A DNA stretch of 64,000 nt, taken from an archaeon (GTDB lineage: Archaea > Thermoproteota > Nitrososphaeria > Nitrososphaerales > Gagatemarchaeaceae). Positions 34,272 to 42,402 of this stretch are shown piece after piece. Below the pieces are notes generated by a model. It had not been told where the DNA came from and ran no database searches. It worked only from the letters and a program-made list of their open reading frames with translations. Location of the stretch: positions 1 through 64,000 of the forward strand of contig JAKASL010000001.1 of the NCBI GenBank assembly GCA_021819035.1, in the 5' to 3' direction. Position 1 is the first letter of the stretch; the number at the start of each line of letters is the position of its first letter. A program made the translations under genes and the position numbers.

Positions 34272-36359
34272 CTAGCCGGCGGTTGAATACTGAGACGTCG
34301 CCACAGACTTGCACCTAGGGCACCTGGCCGCGCTCTGTGGCAACTTCGCTCCGCAGTTTCTGCAGACAGAGATGGTCCTGTCCACCTTGAAGTAGGCAAG
34401 CTTGGGCGTCGCGTTAAGAATGAGGTTGTATATTCCCCTGACCTCGTCGGCAGACCCGTCCAGGGTGACAGAAATCCCTCCGCGTAACCCTGCGGAGAGT
34501 TTCGCCATGTAGTCCATCTTCTCCGGGTTCTCTAGGTCGCCCAGAAGGAGCCTGGGTGCCTGAGTGTATGCCCCTCTCATGAGGGGTTGGAGGTTTGCCT
34601 TCCCGTATTTCTCAGAATCAAGGTTTGCGAGCCTGAGCGCGCCGTCCAGGTCTAACATCGCCATGCCTAGCCTGTCAATCTTGGTCGACTTGTCGTCAGC
34701 CACTTGGGTGGCCGTGCCCGCTATCTTGTCGGCAAGCTCGTAACGGGAGGCCGTAGTCGGGTCCCTTATCAGGCTGGCAAGGGTCTCTTCGAGGCCGACC
34801 AGGTTCATGATGAGAGGCATAGTGTCTGAAGTCACGGCGTCAGAACCAGACGCCAAGGACGGAAGCAGGCCCCTCTTCAATGCCCTCTCAATCAGCCTCC
34901 TCCTCGTTGATAGCGCATCCGCTGCTACCCCGATAAGGAGGGCTAACTTCGCCCTAAAGTAAGTCTCGTCCTGGTTGGAGTCGTAGGCTAGCCTGGGGAG
35001 GTTCAGGCTAAGACCATGGAGGACGCTTATGTTGTCCGCCTGGGACTCCTGAGCGAGGACGTTGGCGTTGAGCCCGAGGAAGCTCCTCCGCTGATCTGAG
35101 GAGAAGAATGCAATTCTCCCGCCGTTGAATATAATCGATGCTGCGTCCTTCAATGTCTTGGTCTCATCCACTCTGTTGGGCTTCGCCAGGAGGAGTCGGA
35201 CGTCAGGCCTGGGCGTCTCCTCGACGTAGCTTCTATAGGCGCCGAGGGCGGCGTCCAGTGTCTTGTCCAAGACTTCTCGGCCGACGTCGTCATGCTTGTA
35301 TGGGTTGAGATCGATCGTGATTGCCGGCCCGGTCGCTCCAGCTACGGGCGAGCCGATGACCTCATAGAACCTAAGGAACAAAGACTCAAGTTCCCTCTTC
35401 CCCTTTGACCTGCAGTATGGGCCGATATATTGGAGGAAGTTGCGTAAGGTCACCTCGTCAGAGACCTCCCTAGTAAGCATGGACGTCATGTTGAGGACTA
35501 TATTCAACGCCCTTTCGGCGTTCTCAGGGCTCGGTATCATCGAGGTGTTGAGTATCTTCCCCTTTGGGTTGAGCCCTGCGGATCTTACTGAGAGCAGATC
35601 GACGAACACAGTGTCAGGGGAGAGCCCCCACGAGCCCGCGTTGGTGATGTGGATCTCGCCCGAGAGGTGGGCGTCTGCAACGTCCCTTGGCAGCTGCTCC
35701 AAGAGGAGGTACTCAGAGAACACCTGTTTCCCGGTCTGGTGAATCAGCGACTCGACGTTCCCCCCCTCGTCCCCAGCCCTTCCCAAAAGCTGAGTGACGT
35801 CGTATATTGGCATGCCCAATCTGGTGAGCTTGTGCCTGTATTCTTCCATGCTGTGCTCCACAAGGAGCGCATTGACTATCTCGCGTATGAGTGGGGCGGT
35901 CAGGTACTGGGTTTGAAATTTGTACAGTCTGGATTCGGTTTCGCTAGTGATCTTCTGAGCCAGCTCCACGGGCATCCCTGCCTCCTTCACCAGAGACTGG
36001 AGTATCTTGTTGGCGTTGAACTCCTCCATCGTCTGATGCGAAGTCCGCACATACAGCTTCCCGCTCTCCACGAGGGACTGCTCTTCTATCTGCCTGGTCA
36101 GATTTAGCACAAGCCGACCGAGGTTGGTGACCGTGTATTTCCTCTCCTGCCTGTTGAGCTGAATGAGGAGCTGTTTCACGAGTTTACGGAGGTGGTAGGC
36201 GAATTTCCCAGATTCCTTCTTAGACTTGAAACCAGCCAGGGTCTTCAGGGCGCTGTAGGTCAGAGGACCTTTGATGTTCAGTATCCTCAATATTTCGAGT
36301 CGCTGCGGAGACGCAATCACACTGTAGATTGTCTTGACCCTGCGAGGAGCTGCCTGCAA
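34272..36359 (-). CDS. Winged-helix + ATP-cone + inactive NrdD-like fusion, putative dNTP-sensing regulator
   Basis: 695 residues in four parts: an ArsR-like winged helix (about 1-95), an ATP-cone (about 102-192, starting K-L-Y-V-R-T-S), an NrdD-like body (about 205-660) and a zinc ribbon (Cys666/669/680/683). Anaerobic reductases carry the glycyl-radical loop after this ribbon, but here the chain stops 12 residues beyond the last Cys. The body has one Cys (316), so the thiyl pair also seems absent. I infer a transcription factor that reads ATP/dATP and controls nrdJ, which follows after 133 bases on the same strand. The TTG start is 25 bases after GTTAAATAC. The family name is certain only by domains. 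Confidence 0.82.
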   Translation of the reverse strand: MQAAPRRVKTIYSVIASPQRLEILRILNIKGPLTYSALKTLAGFKSKKESGKFAYHLRKLVKQLLIQLNRQERKYTVTNLGRLVLNLTRQIEEQSLVESGKLYVRTSHQTMEEFNANKILQSLVKEAGMPVELAQKITSETESRLYKFQTQYLTAPLIREIVNALLVEHSMEEYRHKLTRLGMPIYDVTQLLGRAGDEGGNVESLIHQTGKQVFSEYLLLEQLPRDVADAHLSGEIHITNAGSWGLSPDTVFVDLLSVRSAGLNPKGKILNTSMIPSPENAERALNIVLNMTSMLTREVSDEVTLRNFLQYIGPYCRSKGKRELESLFLRFYEVIGSPVAGATGPAITIDLNPYKHDDVGREVLDKTLDAALGAYRSYVEETPRPDVRLLLAKPNRVDETKTLKDAASIIFNGGRIAFFSSDQRRSFLGLNANVLAQESQADNISVLHGLSLNLPRLAYDSNQDETYFRAKLALLIGVAADALSTRRRLIERALKRGLLPSLASGSDAVTSDTMPLIMNLVGLEETLASLIRDPTTASRYELADKIAGTATQVADDKSTKIDRLGMAMLDLDGALRLANLDSEKYGKANLQPLMRGAYTQAPRLLLGDLENPEKMDYMAKLSAGLRGGISVTLDGSADEVRGIYNLILNATPKLAYFKVDRTISVCRNCGAKLPQSAARCPRCKSVATSQYSTAG

Positions 36360-36505
36360 CCCGACCTGGCGTCGAGGTCAAAAGTATTTAACGCTATGAC
36401 GACCCGATTTTATCATCGGTGCGGAAGCTGGGTCGAGCAGATCCGGTTCGCTGCCACCATAGCATGGCGAGAGCGTTTCAGCGGCCTGCCAACAGTGGTA
36501 AGGGC

Positions 36506-36721
36506 ATGGACGTGACTGAAGTAATGGTGAAGGTCTCTGTCAAAGACTTGCAGAGAGCACGTCGATGGCACGAACAGCTTCTGGGAGAGATACAGGCGCT
36601 CGAGCCGCCCATGACAAGCTTGGAGTCACTGGACCCAACAGCGTCACCCTCCAGGTTCTTCGATGACTACCAGAGGGCATTGGACCTTGCCCGTTCGGCC
36701 ACCGGAAACGCCGACGACTAA
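36506..36721 (+). CDS. Hypothetical 71-aa protein
   Basis: From ATG 36506. A charged amphipathic helix (V-K-D-L-Q-R-A-R-R-W-H-E-Q-L-L) is followed by a Pro/Ser-rich bend and a second short helix. No family is recognised. The frame runs further back to 36419, but the residues there look non-coding. It is the first gene of an accessory stretch. Confidence 0.4.
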   Translation: MDVTEVMVKVSVKDLQRARRWHEQLLGEIQALEPPMTSLESLDPTASPSRFFDDYQRALDLARSATGNADD

Positions 36722-37570
36722 TCTGGAACGGCTACGCGATTCATGAGAAGGACGAAGCCGTCGCACTATTTTTACTTCGAGCTCTTTCAGAACCTCGTCC
36801 ACAAACTCCGCAACCCTCCTTTGCGATAGTCTCAAAAATCATCTTCGTCATCATGAGCTTGACTCTCGGGCTCTCTTCGGCGTAGTAGTTCCATCATCGT
36901 TCTTCCCTCGCCTCTAGGTCATCTCTCGATCAAGGCGACAGATTGTCGGTGGAGACGAACGAAAAGTGTCAGTGGCGATAGTCATGCAAACCGTGTGATT
37001 CTGCCTAATCACGGCAAGAAGCCCATTTTGAGCTTGTTTAATATGGAGTCGGTCAGGCTCACATCAATTCTGTAATCAAGATTGGACATGGACCGAAGAG
37101 TCAAGGTCTCGGACCGGAAAAACCCGCCCTAAGCTGACAAGAGAAAGTTCGACATCGAGCCTTGACTATTACAGCGCGAACTTGGTGGGACTGCCCCCGA
37201 ATGGGTCCGAAACGAATCAAATGTCGCGAGATTGGCGGATCCCCCCGGCCCCTATCAGACTAGCGTATAGCCGAAGGTCGCCAGATAGGGGGGAGAGAAA
37301 CCACACGGGTCTGGAGTGGCTGTGCTGGCGGAGGGCTCAATTCTTTGCTGTGTTGTCTCAACGCTGATTACAGTGTTTCGCCAATCAGGCCGCAATCGGG
37401 TGCAAGAGCGGTCTTAGGTCCTCATTATTCTTCTACCCGCTCGACGTTTTTTGACCGGGCCTTGCCCGCCGGGAGACTTCGCTGCACGAACCTTCGCAGC
37501 TGTCATTCTGCCCCCTCTACTCTTTTTTGCCAGTTCGAACTCACCTCCTGGTCTCTCTTTTCCGGAATCA
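36722..37570. other. 850-base gap with decayed coding traces
   Basis: On the minus strand, two frames over 36750-36890 give fragments that would join into one helix-rich protein end (M-M-T-K-M-I-F-E-T-I-A-K, then R-V-A-E-F-V-D-E-V-L-K-E-L-E-V), as if a gene had been frameshifted. The rest (36900-37570) shows no gene I can support. Confidence 0.35.
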
Positions 37571-37738
37571 CTACGTTGCTTTCCCTGTGACTACGTTTCT
37601 CCCAGTGAAGAACCTGTACAGTACCACGATGACCGCGACAATCAGGAGTAGGTTGATTAGCTCTCCGCCTATGCCGCCGATGAACCCGAACAGCCACAGA
37701 ACAACTAGGACTATGGCTACGGCCCAGAACAGGTCTAC
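37571..37738 (-). CDS. Lmo0937/DUF5670-like small membrane protein lacking a start codon
   Basis: The frame reads V-D-L-F-W-A-V-A-I-V-L-V-V-L-W-L-F-G-F, a Gly turn, then a second hydrophobic helix and R-F-F-T-G-R: the two-helix pattern of the tiny DUF5670 proteins. It ends at 37571-37573. The first codon where family members begin is GTA (37736-37738), preceded by ACC-ACG and an in-frame stop, so no usual start exists. Either it uses a rare start (GTA, CTG) or it was damaged. The surface-protein gene ends just upstream on the same strand. Confidence 0.55.
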   Translation of the reverse strand, partial: VDLFWAVAIVLVVLWLFGFIGGIGGELINLLLIVAVIVVLYRFFTGRNVVTGKAT

Positions 37739-37748
37739 CGTGGTCTAT

Positions 37749-38525
37749 CTACCACCTGGCGTCGAAACTGTACGATTGTTCGTTTGCGTTGAGATTCAGG
37801 GTTCCCGCCGGCGAAAAGCCGGTCTTGGTTCCAGGGACCGCGGTCCAGCATACGTTTGCCTGATATGTTTCACGGTTGGGCAGCTGAATCGAGTATTGGC
37901 CATTGGTGACAACGGCAGAGAACTTCTGACCTGTCGCGCCTGTCGTGAACTCGACGCTCGTTGGATAGATGTCCGCCTTGTTTATGGGCGAAAACTTGCC
38001 CGAGACCGTGACTGTTGGATATACCTCTTTCAGTGTCTTCACTGTGATTGTTCCGAACTTCTCCATCAGTACGGACCTATCTCCATCTCGCACTTCTACC
38101 AGAGCGTCGTTGTCCACGTTGACAGTCTCTGGAATCCGGAAAGCGAGCACTCCATCTCGTGGTAGTGCCAGCTCGGTTCTTGCGACGCCAGTCGGATCAA
38201 GAGCACTGAGTTGCTTTCCATCATAGAAGGTCCTGCATCTCGTCACGTACATGTTTCCACTGACCATTATCGCGAAGTTACTGGGAAATGGCGAACTGAC
38301 TCTTTCCTTGAGTGTCTCTAGGTAGACTTCTGGTTGCAGCTTGTCCAAGACGATGATCATCACTCGATTGCCCACCTCTACATCCACCTGGTCTCGAACG
38401 GGGGCTACAACGAACTTCCCTGCCCCCGTCAGTCTCTCAACTGCGCCTTCAACGACAAGAACGCCTTCAACCACCACCACGCCTTCAACCACCACCACGC
38501 CTTCAACCACCACCACCACCTGCAA
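37749..38525 (-). CDS. Secreted-type protein with carboxypeptidase-regulatory-like domain, start uncertain
   Basis: The last 220 residues are good protein: two beta-sandwich-like parts, the second with Y-P-T-V-T-V-S-G-K-F-S-P-I and N-G-Q-Y-S-I-Q-L-P-N as in CarboxypepD_reg domains. The first 27 residues are the reverse reading of an 18-base repeat (V-V-V-V-E-G units) and are probably not genuine, so the true start is unclear. No signal peptide is visible. It is head-to-head with, and antisense over 185 bases to, the Thr-rich surface gene. Confidence 0.5.
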   Translation of the reverse strand: MQVVVVVEGVVVVEGVVVVEGVLVVEGAVERLTGAGKFVVAPVRDQVDVEVGNRVMIIVLDKLQPEVYLETLKERVSSPFPSNFAIMVSGNMYVTRCRTFYDGKQLSALDPTGVARTELALPRDGVLAFRIPETVNVDNDALVEVRDGDRSVLMEKFGTITVKTLKEVYPTVTVSGKFSPINKADIYPTSVEFTTGATGQKFSAVVTNGQYSIQLPNRETYQANVCWTAVPGTKTGFSPAGTLNLNANEQSYSFDARW

Positions 38526-39447
38526 CAGCGGACTATACAGCGGCTACTACACGAATTCCACCACCAACCAGGTTGTCTACTTCTACGACCTTCCCCACTC
38601 AGTCGCGCTTAACTTGGTGGACAACAATGGGCCAGCAGGCATTTGGGAGTCATGTGTGCCACCGCCTACTACCACTACCACTACCACCTCGGCTCAATCC
38701 TGCGTCTATCTGACCGTCGTGACTGAGCTTTCGAACGGCACGACAGTGAACGCCTCCACTGACATCTGGAACAACCAGTCGCAAAGCCAGCCCATAACAA
38801 CTTGCGTCCCTTCCAACACCGTCGAGACGGTCGGAGTGTTCGACAGCGGCAACTACATGTTCAGCCACTGGCTCGATACAGGGTCGGCGCTGAGGTTCAG
38901 GACGTTCTCGATTTCATCCAACACGACGTTTGTAGCAATCTACAAGGACATCAACGTGCCCACTCCATCAACCGACTCTGTCATCAAGGTCAATACGATC
39001 CTCAATGGGTCAGGCGCTCCTGTGGTCGGACTCTACTCTACCCTTTGGGTGGGCAACGTTCTGAATCAAAGTTGCTTCTCTCCATGCTCGTTCACAGTCG
39101 GCAACGGACAGTCCTATGTGGTAGCAGTCGCGGACTTCGGGAGCTACGCCTTCAGCCACTGGACAGATGGTTCGACCGGCAGGTTCCACACGGTGGTTGT
39201 GAGTAACTCCTCCTCGACCATCCCATTGACGGCCGTATACACAGGAACTGGCGTGGTGGCGGCAACCGCGGGACGGTTGTCTCAGGAGCTGGCCATCCAG
39301 GTCCTCCCTCCGTCGATGGCCCACCATAGCACCCCAGTGGCGCTCGTTGAGTTTGGGGTGGCCTTCGTGGCCGTTGCAATCCTCGCTCTGGCCGCCTTCA
39401 CGACGCTGTCCATCCGTAGGCCTCGGAATCAGCAACCAACCCGGTGA
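38341..39447 (+). CDS. Thr-rich surface protein with C-terminal membrane anchor, 5' end altered
   Basis: Two Thr/Pro linkers (from the 18-base repeat, and a poly-Thr tract near residue 110) separate beta-rich modules with a repeated Y-x-F-S-H-W-x-D-G/T-G motif, typical of archaeal outer-surface beta repeats. It ends with a membrane helix after V-E-F-G and a basic tail R-R-P-R. The first 45 residues are antisense to the neighbouring gene and contain no signal peptide, so the natural N-terminus seems lost or misread. The VEFG-helix-RR end recalls PEFG-type sorting signals. Confidence 0.55.
   Translation: MSKTMIITRLPTSTSTWSRTGATTNFPAPVSLSTAPSTTRTPSTTTTPSTTTTPSTTTTTCNSGLYSGYYTNSTTNQVVYFYDLPHSVALNLVDNNGPAGIWESCVPPPTTTTTTTSAQSCVYLTVVTELSNGTTVNASTDIWNNQSQSQPITTCVPSNTVETVGVFDSGNYMFSHWLDTGSALRFRTFSISSNTTFVAIYKDINVPTPSTDSVIKVNTILNGSGAPVVGLYSTLWVGNVLNQSCFSPCSFTVGNGQSYVVAVADFGSYAFSHWTDGSTGRFHTVVVSNSSSTIPLTAVYTGTGVVAATAGRLSQELAIQVLPPSMAHHSTPVALVEFGVAFVAVAILALAAFTTLSIRRPRNQQPTR
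38443..38520. repeat. 18-base tandem repeat (T-P-S-T-T-T coding)
   Basis: Three exact copies of ACGCCTTCAACCACCACC (38461-38514), a degenerate copy before them (38443-38460) and a partial ACCACC after. In the plus frame each unit encodes T-P-S-T-T-T; in the minus frame V-V-V-V-E-G. Both flanking genes run through it. Confidence 0.9.
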
Positions 39448-39857
39448 TCCATGTGGTAGCAACCGCGCCAGACGACATAAATGACGTACTCGGCCCCAAC
39501 GAAAAGGTCGAGCTGTACATCAAGGAGAAAATCTATGCTCCCCAGGTCAACATCGATTCGTTGATTCTCACCAACGAAAGAATAATCCTGAGACACCCGC
39601 ACGCGCTCAGGCTTAAGAAAGACTACAGGGACTACGGCTACTCAGACATCGTAAGTGTACAGTTGAAGAAGGGACTAACCAGATCAACAATCAAACTCAC
39701 CCTGAAACACGATGAAAGACCTCTAGAGTTGGGCAAATTGCCAAACTCCATTGCGGGAAAGGGATACCGTATCATCAGGGAAAACATAGGCAAGTCAAAC
39801 GCGTCAGTTCCAACCGAACAATCCAAGGTTCCCGAAATCCCGGCTGTTCTCAAGTAA
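39444..39857 (+). CDS. Bacterial-type PH-domain protein
   Basis: 137 residues. The N-terminal part L-G-P-N-E-K-V-E-L-Y-I-K-E-K, S-L-I-L-T-N-E-R-I-I-L-R-H-P and Y-G-Y-S-D-I-V-S-V is the YdbT/bPH-like split-PH fold. The tail is polar. Start overlap of 4 bases with the surface-protein gene indicates co-expression. Likely a cytoplasmic or membrane-associated binding module; the ligand is unknown. Confidence 0.72.
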   Translation: MIHVVATAPDDINDVLGPNEKVELYIKEKIYAPQVNIDSLILTNERIILRHPHALRLKKDYRDYGYSDIVSVQLKKGLTRSTIKLTLKHDERPLELGKLPNSIAGKGYRIIRENIGKSNASVPTEQSKVPEIPAVLK

Positions 39858-40097
39858 TCTGATCCCTCTCGGATCGTTTGTCCCTTCGTTTCTCGAGATC
39901 GAGGCCTGCACACCAATGCTGGCAAAGACACGTGCGAAGCCGAAGCCGGGGGGTCTGCTCATGAATGCCGCTGGCCTTCTGGCGCCTTTCACCCAAACCC
40001 TCCGAGTTTCCATATGGACTAAGGGCGTCAGGACAGGAAACTTTGTCCCAGTCGAGTTCTCAGCTAAGCCTTTAGGTATAGACAGGTATGAGCTACG

Positions 40098-40409
40098 ATG
40101 ACAGCAAAAACGCCAAGGCGAAGGCAAACAGCACATACGGGAGCGCGACACGTACCGGCGCGCAAAACGAGAATCGAAGCGGATTATGAACTCCCGGGGA
40201 GCCATGAGATGAAAGCGAAAGCGATGGAGACAGCGCTTAGTCTGAAGCGGGGTGCGAAGAGGGTCATCAACTCCCAGGATGTGAAGGAGAAGGGAGTCGA
40301 CCTAATGAAAAGCACCAAAGAGCTCGTGGGCGCGATATACAGTGCTACGCGTGGGAATGACTCCAGAACTCGACTTGGGCAGGGAAAGCAAGACGGCAAA
40401 TCCAAATAG
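40098..40409 (+). CDS. Hypothetical basic protein, frame uncertain
   Basis: A 103-codon frame: a very basic start, then a sound helical C-terminal half (K-G-V-D-L-M-K-S-T-K-E-L-V-G-A-I-Y). A competing frame from ATG 40087 reads M-S-Y-D-D-S-K-N-A-K-A-K-A-N-S-T-Y and stops after 33 codons. The natural protein might use that start and shift. No family recognised. Confidence 0.4.
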   Translation: MTAKTPRRRQTAHTGARHVPARKTRIEADYELPGSHEMKAKAMETALSLKRGAKRVINSQDVKEKGVDLMKSTKELVGAIYSATRGNDSRTRLGQGKQDGKSK

Positions 40410-40428
40410 AGAGAAAGGGGTTCTACAT

Positions 40429-40572
40429 TTGCCCAAAGCGAACCAACTACGCGAAATCGAAGATTTCGAGTTCACAAAACAAGTAAAGGTAACCTACGGG
40501 AAGCTTTGTCCGATATGTAACTCAAGGATTGATAGCACCGGGCTCTGCGGTTGCGGCGCCGGCGGGGCCTAG
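40429..40572 (+). CDS. Small zinc-ribbon protein (about 47 aa)
   Basis: TTG at 40429 with purine-rich GAAAGGGG about ten bases upstream. The protein ends with C-P-I-C-N-S-R-I-D-S-T-G-L-C-G-C-G, a compact zinc knuckle. The frame is open further back (to 40342), overlapping the previous gene. Function unknown. It overlaps the convergent small membrane gene by 51 bases, so one of the two may not be real. Confidence 0.45.
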   Translation: MPKANQLREIEDFEFTKQVKVTYGKLCPICNSRIDSTGLCGCGAGGA

Positions 40573-40731
40573 CCTGGAACGAACAAACTGTAACGACGGA
40601 GTCGTACTCTCAGCCCACGCGGGCAGGGTGAGGCAAGAGAGAACTGCGAATCCCCAGGCGACCCCAACCGTTGCGATCAACATACCACCGCACAGCGACT
40701 TCAAGAGGAAGGCAGCTACATCTTTGTACAC
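40522..40731 (-). CDS. Possible small membrane protein, GTG start
   Basis: From GTG at 40729-40731 the frame gives one hydrophobic helix (M-L-I-A-T-V-G-V-A-W-G-F-A-V-L-S-C-L) after a short polar start. CATATATGG at about 40761-40769 is a strong TATA box about 35 bases upstream, which speaks for a transcript here. Residues after the helix are Pro/Ala-rich. Confidence 0.4.
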   Translation of the reverse strand: MYKDVAAFLLKSLCGGMLIATVGVAWGFAVLSCLTLPAWAESTTPSLQFVRSRLGPAGAATAEPGAINP

Positions 40732-40904
40732 GACAGCGTAGGCGTAACGCACTGGCTTCCCCATATATGCAGGAGCTGCGATGACTAAACAGACAAGCCA
40801 CTTCGAAGAGGAGGTTGAGTCTTGGGAGGGCTTCCCTTGGGCGCTTTTGAAGGGAGATAAGCGGAGTACACAAAACGGCCGCTGACTCTGAACTCAAACT
40901 GAGA

Positions 40905-41012
40905 TGGGGTCGCCCGGATTTGAACCGGGGATCTCAAGCGGACTCGGCCCTTCGGTGACGGCTGGAAGGGCACCCAAGGCTTGAAGCCTAGACCAGACTA
41001 GCCGACGACCCC
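40905..41012 (-). tRNA. tRNA-Pro(UGG) with canonical intron
   Basis: Acceptor GGGGTCG (41006-41012) pairs with CGACCCC (40906-40912), discriminator A at 40905. T-arm CCCGG-TTCAAAT-CCGGG. Anticodon stem CAAGC/GCTTG with loop C-T-T-G-G-G + C, anticodon UGG (40974-40976). A 32-base intron (40941-40972) sits between positions 37 and 38, the usual archaeal place, with a CCCTT/AAGGG stem. The mature RNA is 76 bases; CCA is not encoded. Confidence 0.9.
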
Positions 41013-41040
41013 TACGTTACTCGGTCCAACTCAGAGATAG

Positions 41041-41649
41041 TTATGGGTTCTGGGGTGAAGACGGCTTCCCTCTCGACACAAAGCGGTTCCCCCACTCGAA
41101 GAACCTCCATCTGTTAGACCGCCCGGCAGACACCCCTACCCTAGTGCTAGTCGAAATCTCTCTCGCTTTGCGCCCACATTCTAAGTAGAGCCTCTCGGAT
41201 GTCACGAGGTCTTCTTCGTCTAACCTGTTGTCTATGCCCAGGGCCTTGGTCAGGTTGCCTGGCCCTGAGGCGAGCTTGACGAAGGGGGCTCCCTCCCGGT
41301 TCTTCGACATGACATTGACTCCTTCGCATGGCTCGATTGCCCTTAGCAGAACCGCCCCGGGTGTCCCCCTTGGTTCTGTGGTGACATTCAGGCAGTAGTG
41401 TAGGCCCATCGTGAAGTAGATGTAAGCATGTCCCGGCGGACCGAACATGACACGGTTTCGCGGAGTCATCCCCTTGTGAGCGTGGCTCGCAGGGTCTTTC
41501 GGGCCCCTGTACGCTTCTGTCTCGACGATGGTTCCAGACAACCTCTCCCCTCCTATCACCCGGACGATGCGGCATCCAATCAAGTCCCTTGCCACTGTTG
41601 GGGTATACCTGTTGTAGAACTCCCGCGGCACGCGGCCAAGCAAAATCAT
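41041..41649 (-). CDS. 3-methyladenine DNA glycosylase (AAG/MPG family)
   Basis: 202 residues. V-E-T-E-A-Y-R-G-P with the catalytic Glu near 43-51, D-P-A-S-H-A, R-N-R-V-M-F-G-P-P-G-H-A-Y-I-Y and G-P-G-N-L-T-K-A-L-G-I match the AAG family. It removes alkylated and deaminated purines from DNA. A decayed EndoQ-like gene, another repair function for deaminated bases, lies just upstream on the opposite strand. tRNA-Pro follows 28 bases downstream. Confidence 0.93.
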   Translation of the reverse strand: MILLGRVPREFYNRYTPTVARDLIGCRIVRVIGGERLSGTIVETEAYRGPKDPASHAHKGMTPRNRVMFGPPGHAYIYFTMGLHYCLNVTTEPRGTPGAVLLRAIEPCEGVNVMSKNREGAPFVKLASGPGNLTKALGIDNRLDEEDLVTSERLYLECGRKAREISTSTRVGVSAGRSNRWRFFEWGNRFVSRGKPSSPQNP

Positions 41650-41704
41650 CCGATTGGACTCGCAAGGCCCATTTAATTAAACAGCCAGTCAGCCCTCCAC
41701 CCCA

Positions 41705-42402
41705 ATGAATGTCTTGGTTGACCTACCGTTCCACTAGCTGTTCGCGATGGCCGCCGGCAGAGACATAGAGCCGGAGCGCCTTGCCCAGGATGGCAAGACC
41801 AAAGGTCTCAGCCTCCCGGGATTGGTGACCTTCACCCCACCTGATTCGAGCCGGTGCCTAAACTTCAGCAGGTCTCAGGACCCGACCTTTTTCAATGCTT
41901 AAGAGATGGCTTTGCTTTTGGGAGGTGTCTTACCATCTACCGCAAGGGTAGGTGAAGGAGGAGTGTGCATCATCTTCTGCACGCACCAGATTTTGACAAT
42001 CCCACAGGTTGAGGGCTTTCTTTCCAGACTCGTAGAACTCTCTTCCGAGAATCGGCGCGTACTCACCGGCATCGACCCGCCTTCTCTTGGAGGGTCCCAA
42101 GGGGTCTCGAGGTCGATTTTGGTGATTCCTGTCCACGCGTGGACCATGCGGCCCAGTGTGTTCGGGGCGAAACTTGTTTGTGTTCCATCGAAGACTCCTA
42201 TAAATGGCCTCGAGAATACCCGCGATGGAGATTGGACCCACTAGCGACCCGCAAACGAACTGAAGGACTTCTGTTGTTGACCGCGTCGCCCCGCTATGTT
42301 GCCCCATCTAAGGTCGTCAGCGTCGTGATCGCATCGCGAGAGGGGAAGGTAAAGGTGATACCTGGCTACGACGGCGTGTATGTGGTTCCAGAGCTGGAAT
42401 AA
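41705..42402 (+). pseudogene. Decayed EndoQ-like (PHP) endonuclease gene
   Basis: From ATG 41705 the frame reads M-N-V-L-V-D-L-P-F-H, then a stop (41735-41737), then A-G-R-D-I-E-P-E-R-L-A-Q-D-G-K-T-K-G-L, which matches the start of PHP-family endonuclease Q (M-x-V-x-A-D-L-H-x-H-S... R-D). Another frame (41906 on) gives I-L-V-I-P-V-H-A-W-T-M-R-P-S-V-F-G-A-K; a third continues S-I-E-D-S-Y-K-W-P-R-E-Y and ends G-Y-D-G-V-Y-V-V-P-E-L-E. At about 700 bases it lacks much of the normal 400-residue gene. Stop, frameshifts and deletions mark a clear pseudogene. Confidence 0.75.

Noticed and set aside
37527-38165. 212-codon plus frame
   Set aside because: Antisense to both the DUF5670-like peptide and the carboxypeptidase-regulatory-like gene, which read better.
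38443-38520. CRISPR-like array
   Set aside because: The repeat is an uninterrupted 18-base tandem in coding sequence with no spacers.
41899-42307. Minus-strand frames over the EndoQ remnant
   Set aside because: The plus-strand frames carry the recognisable EndoQ motifs; the minus ones do not resemble a known protein.
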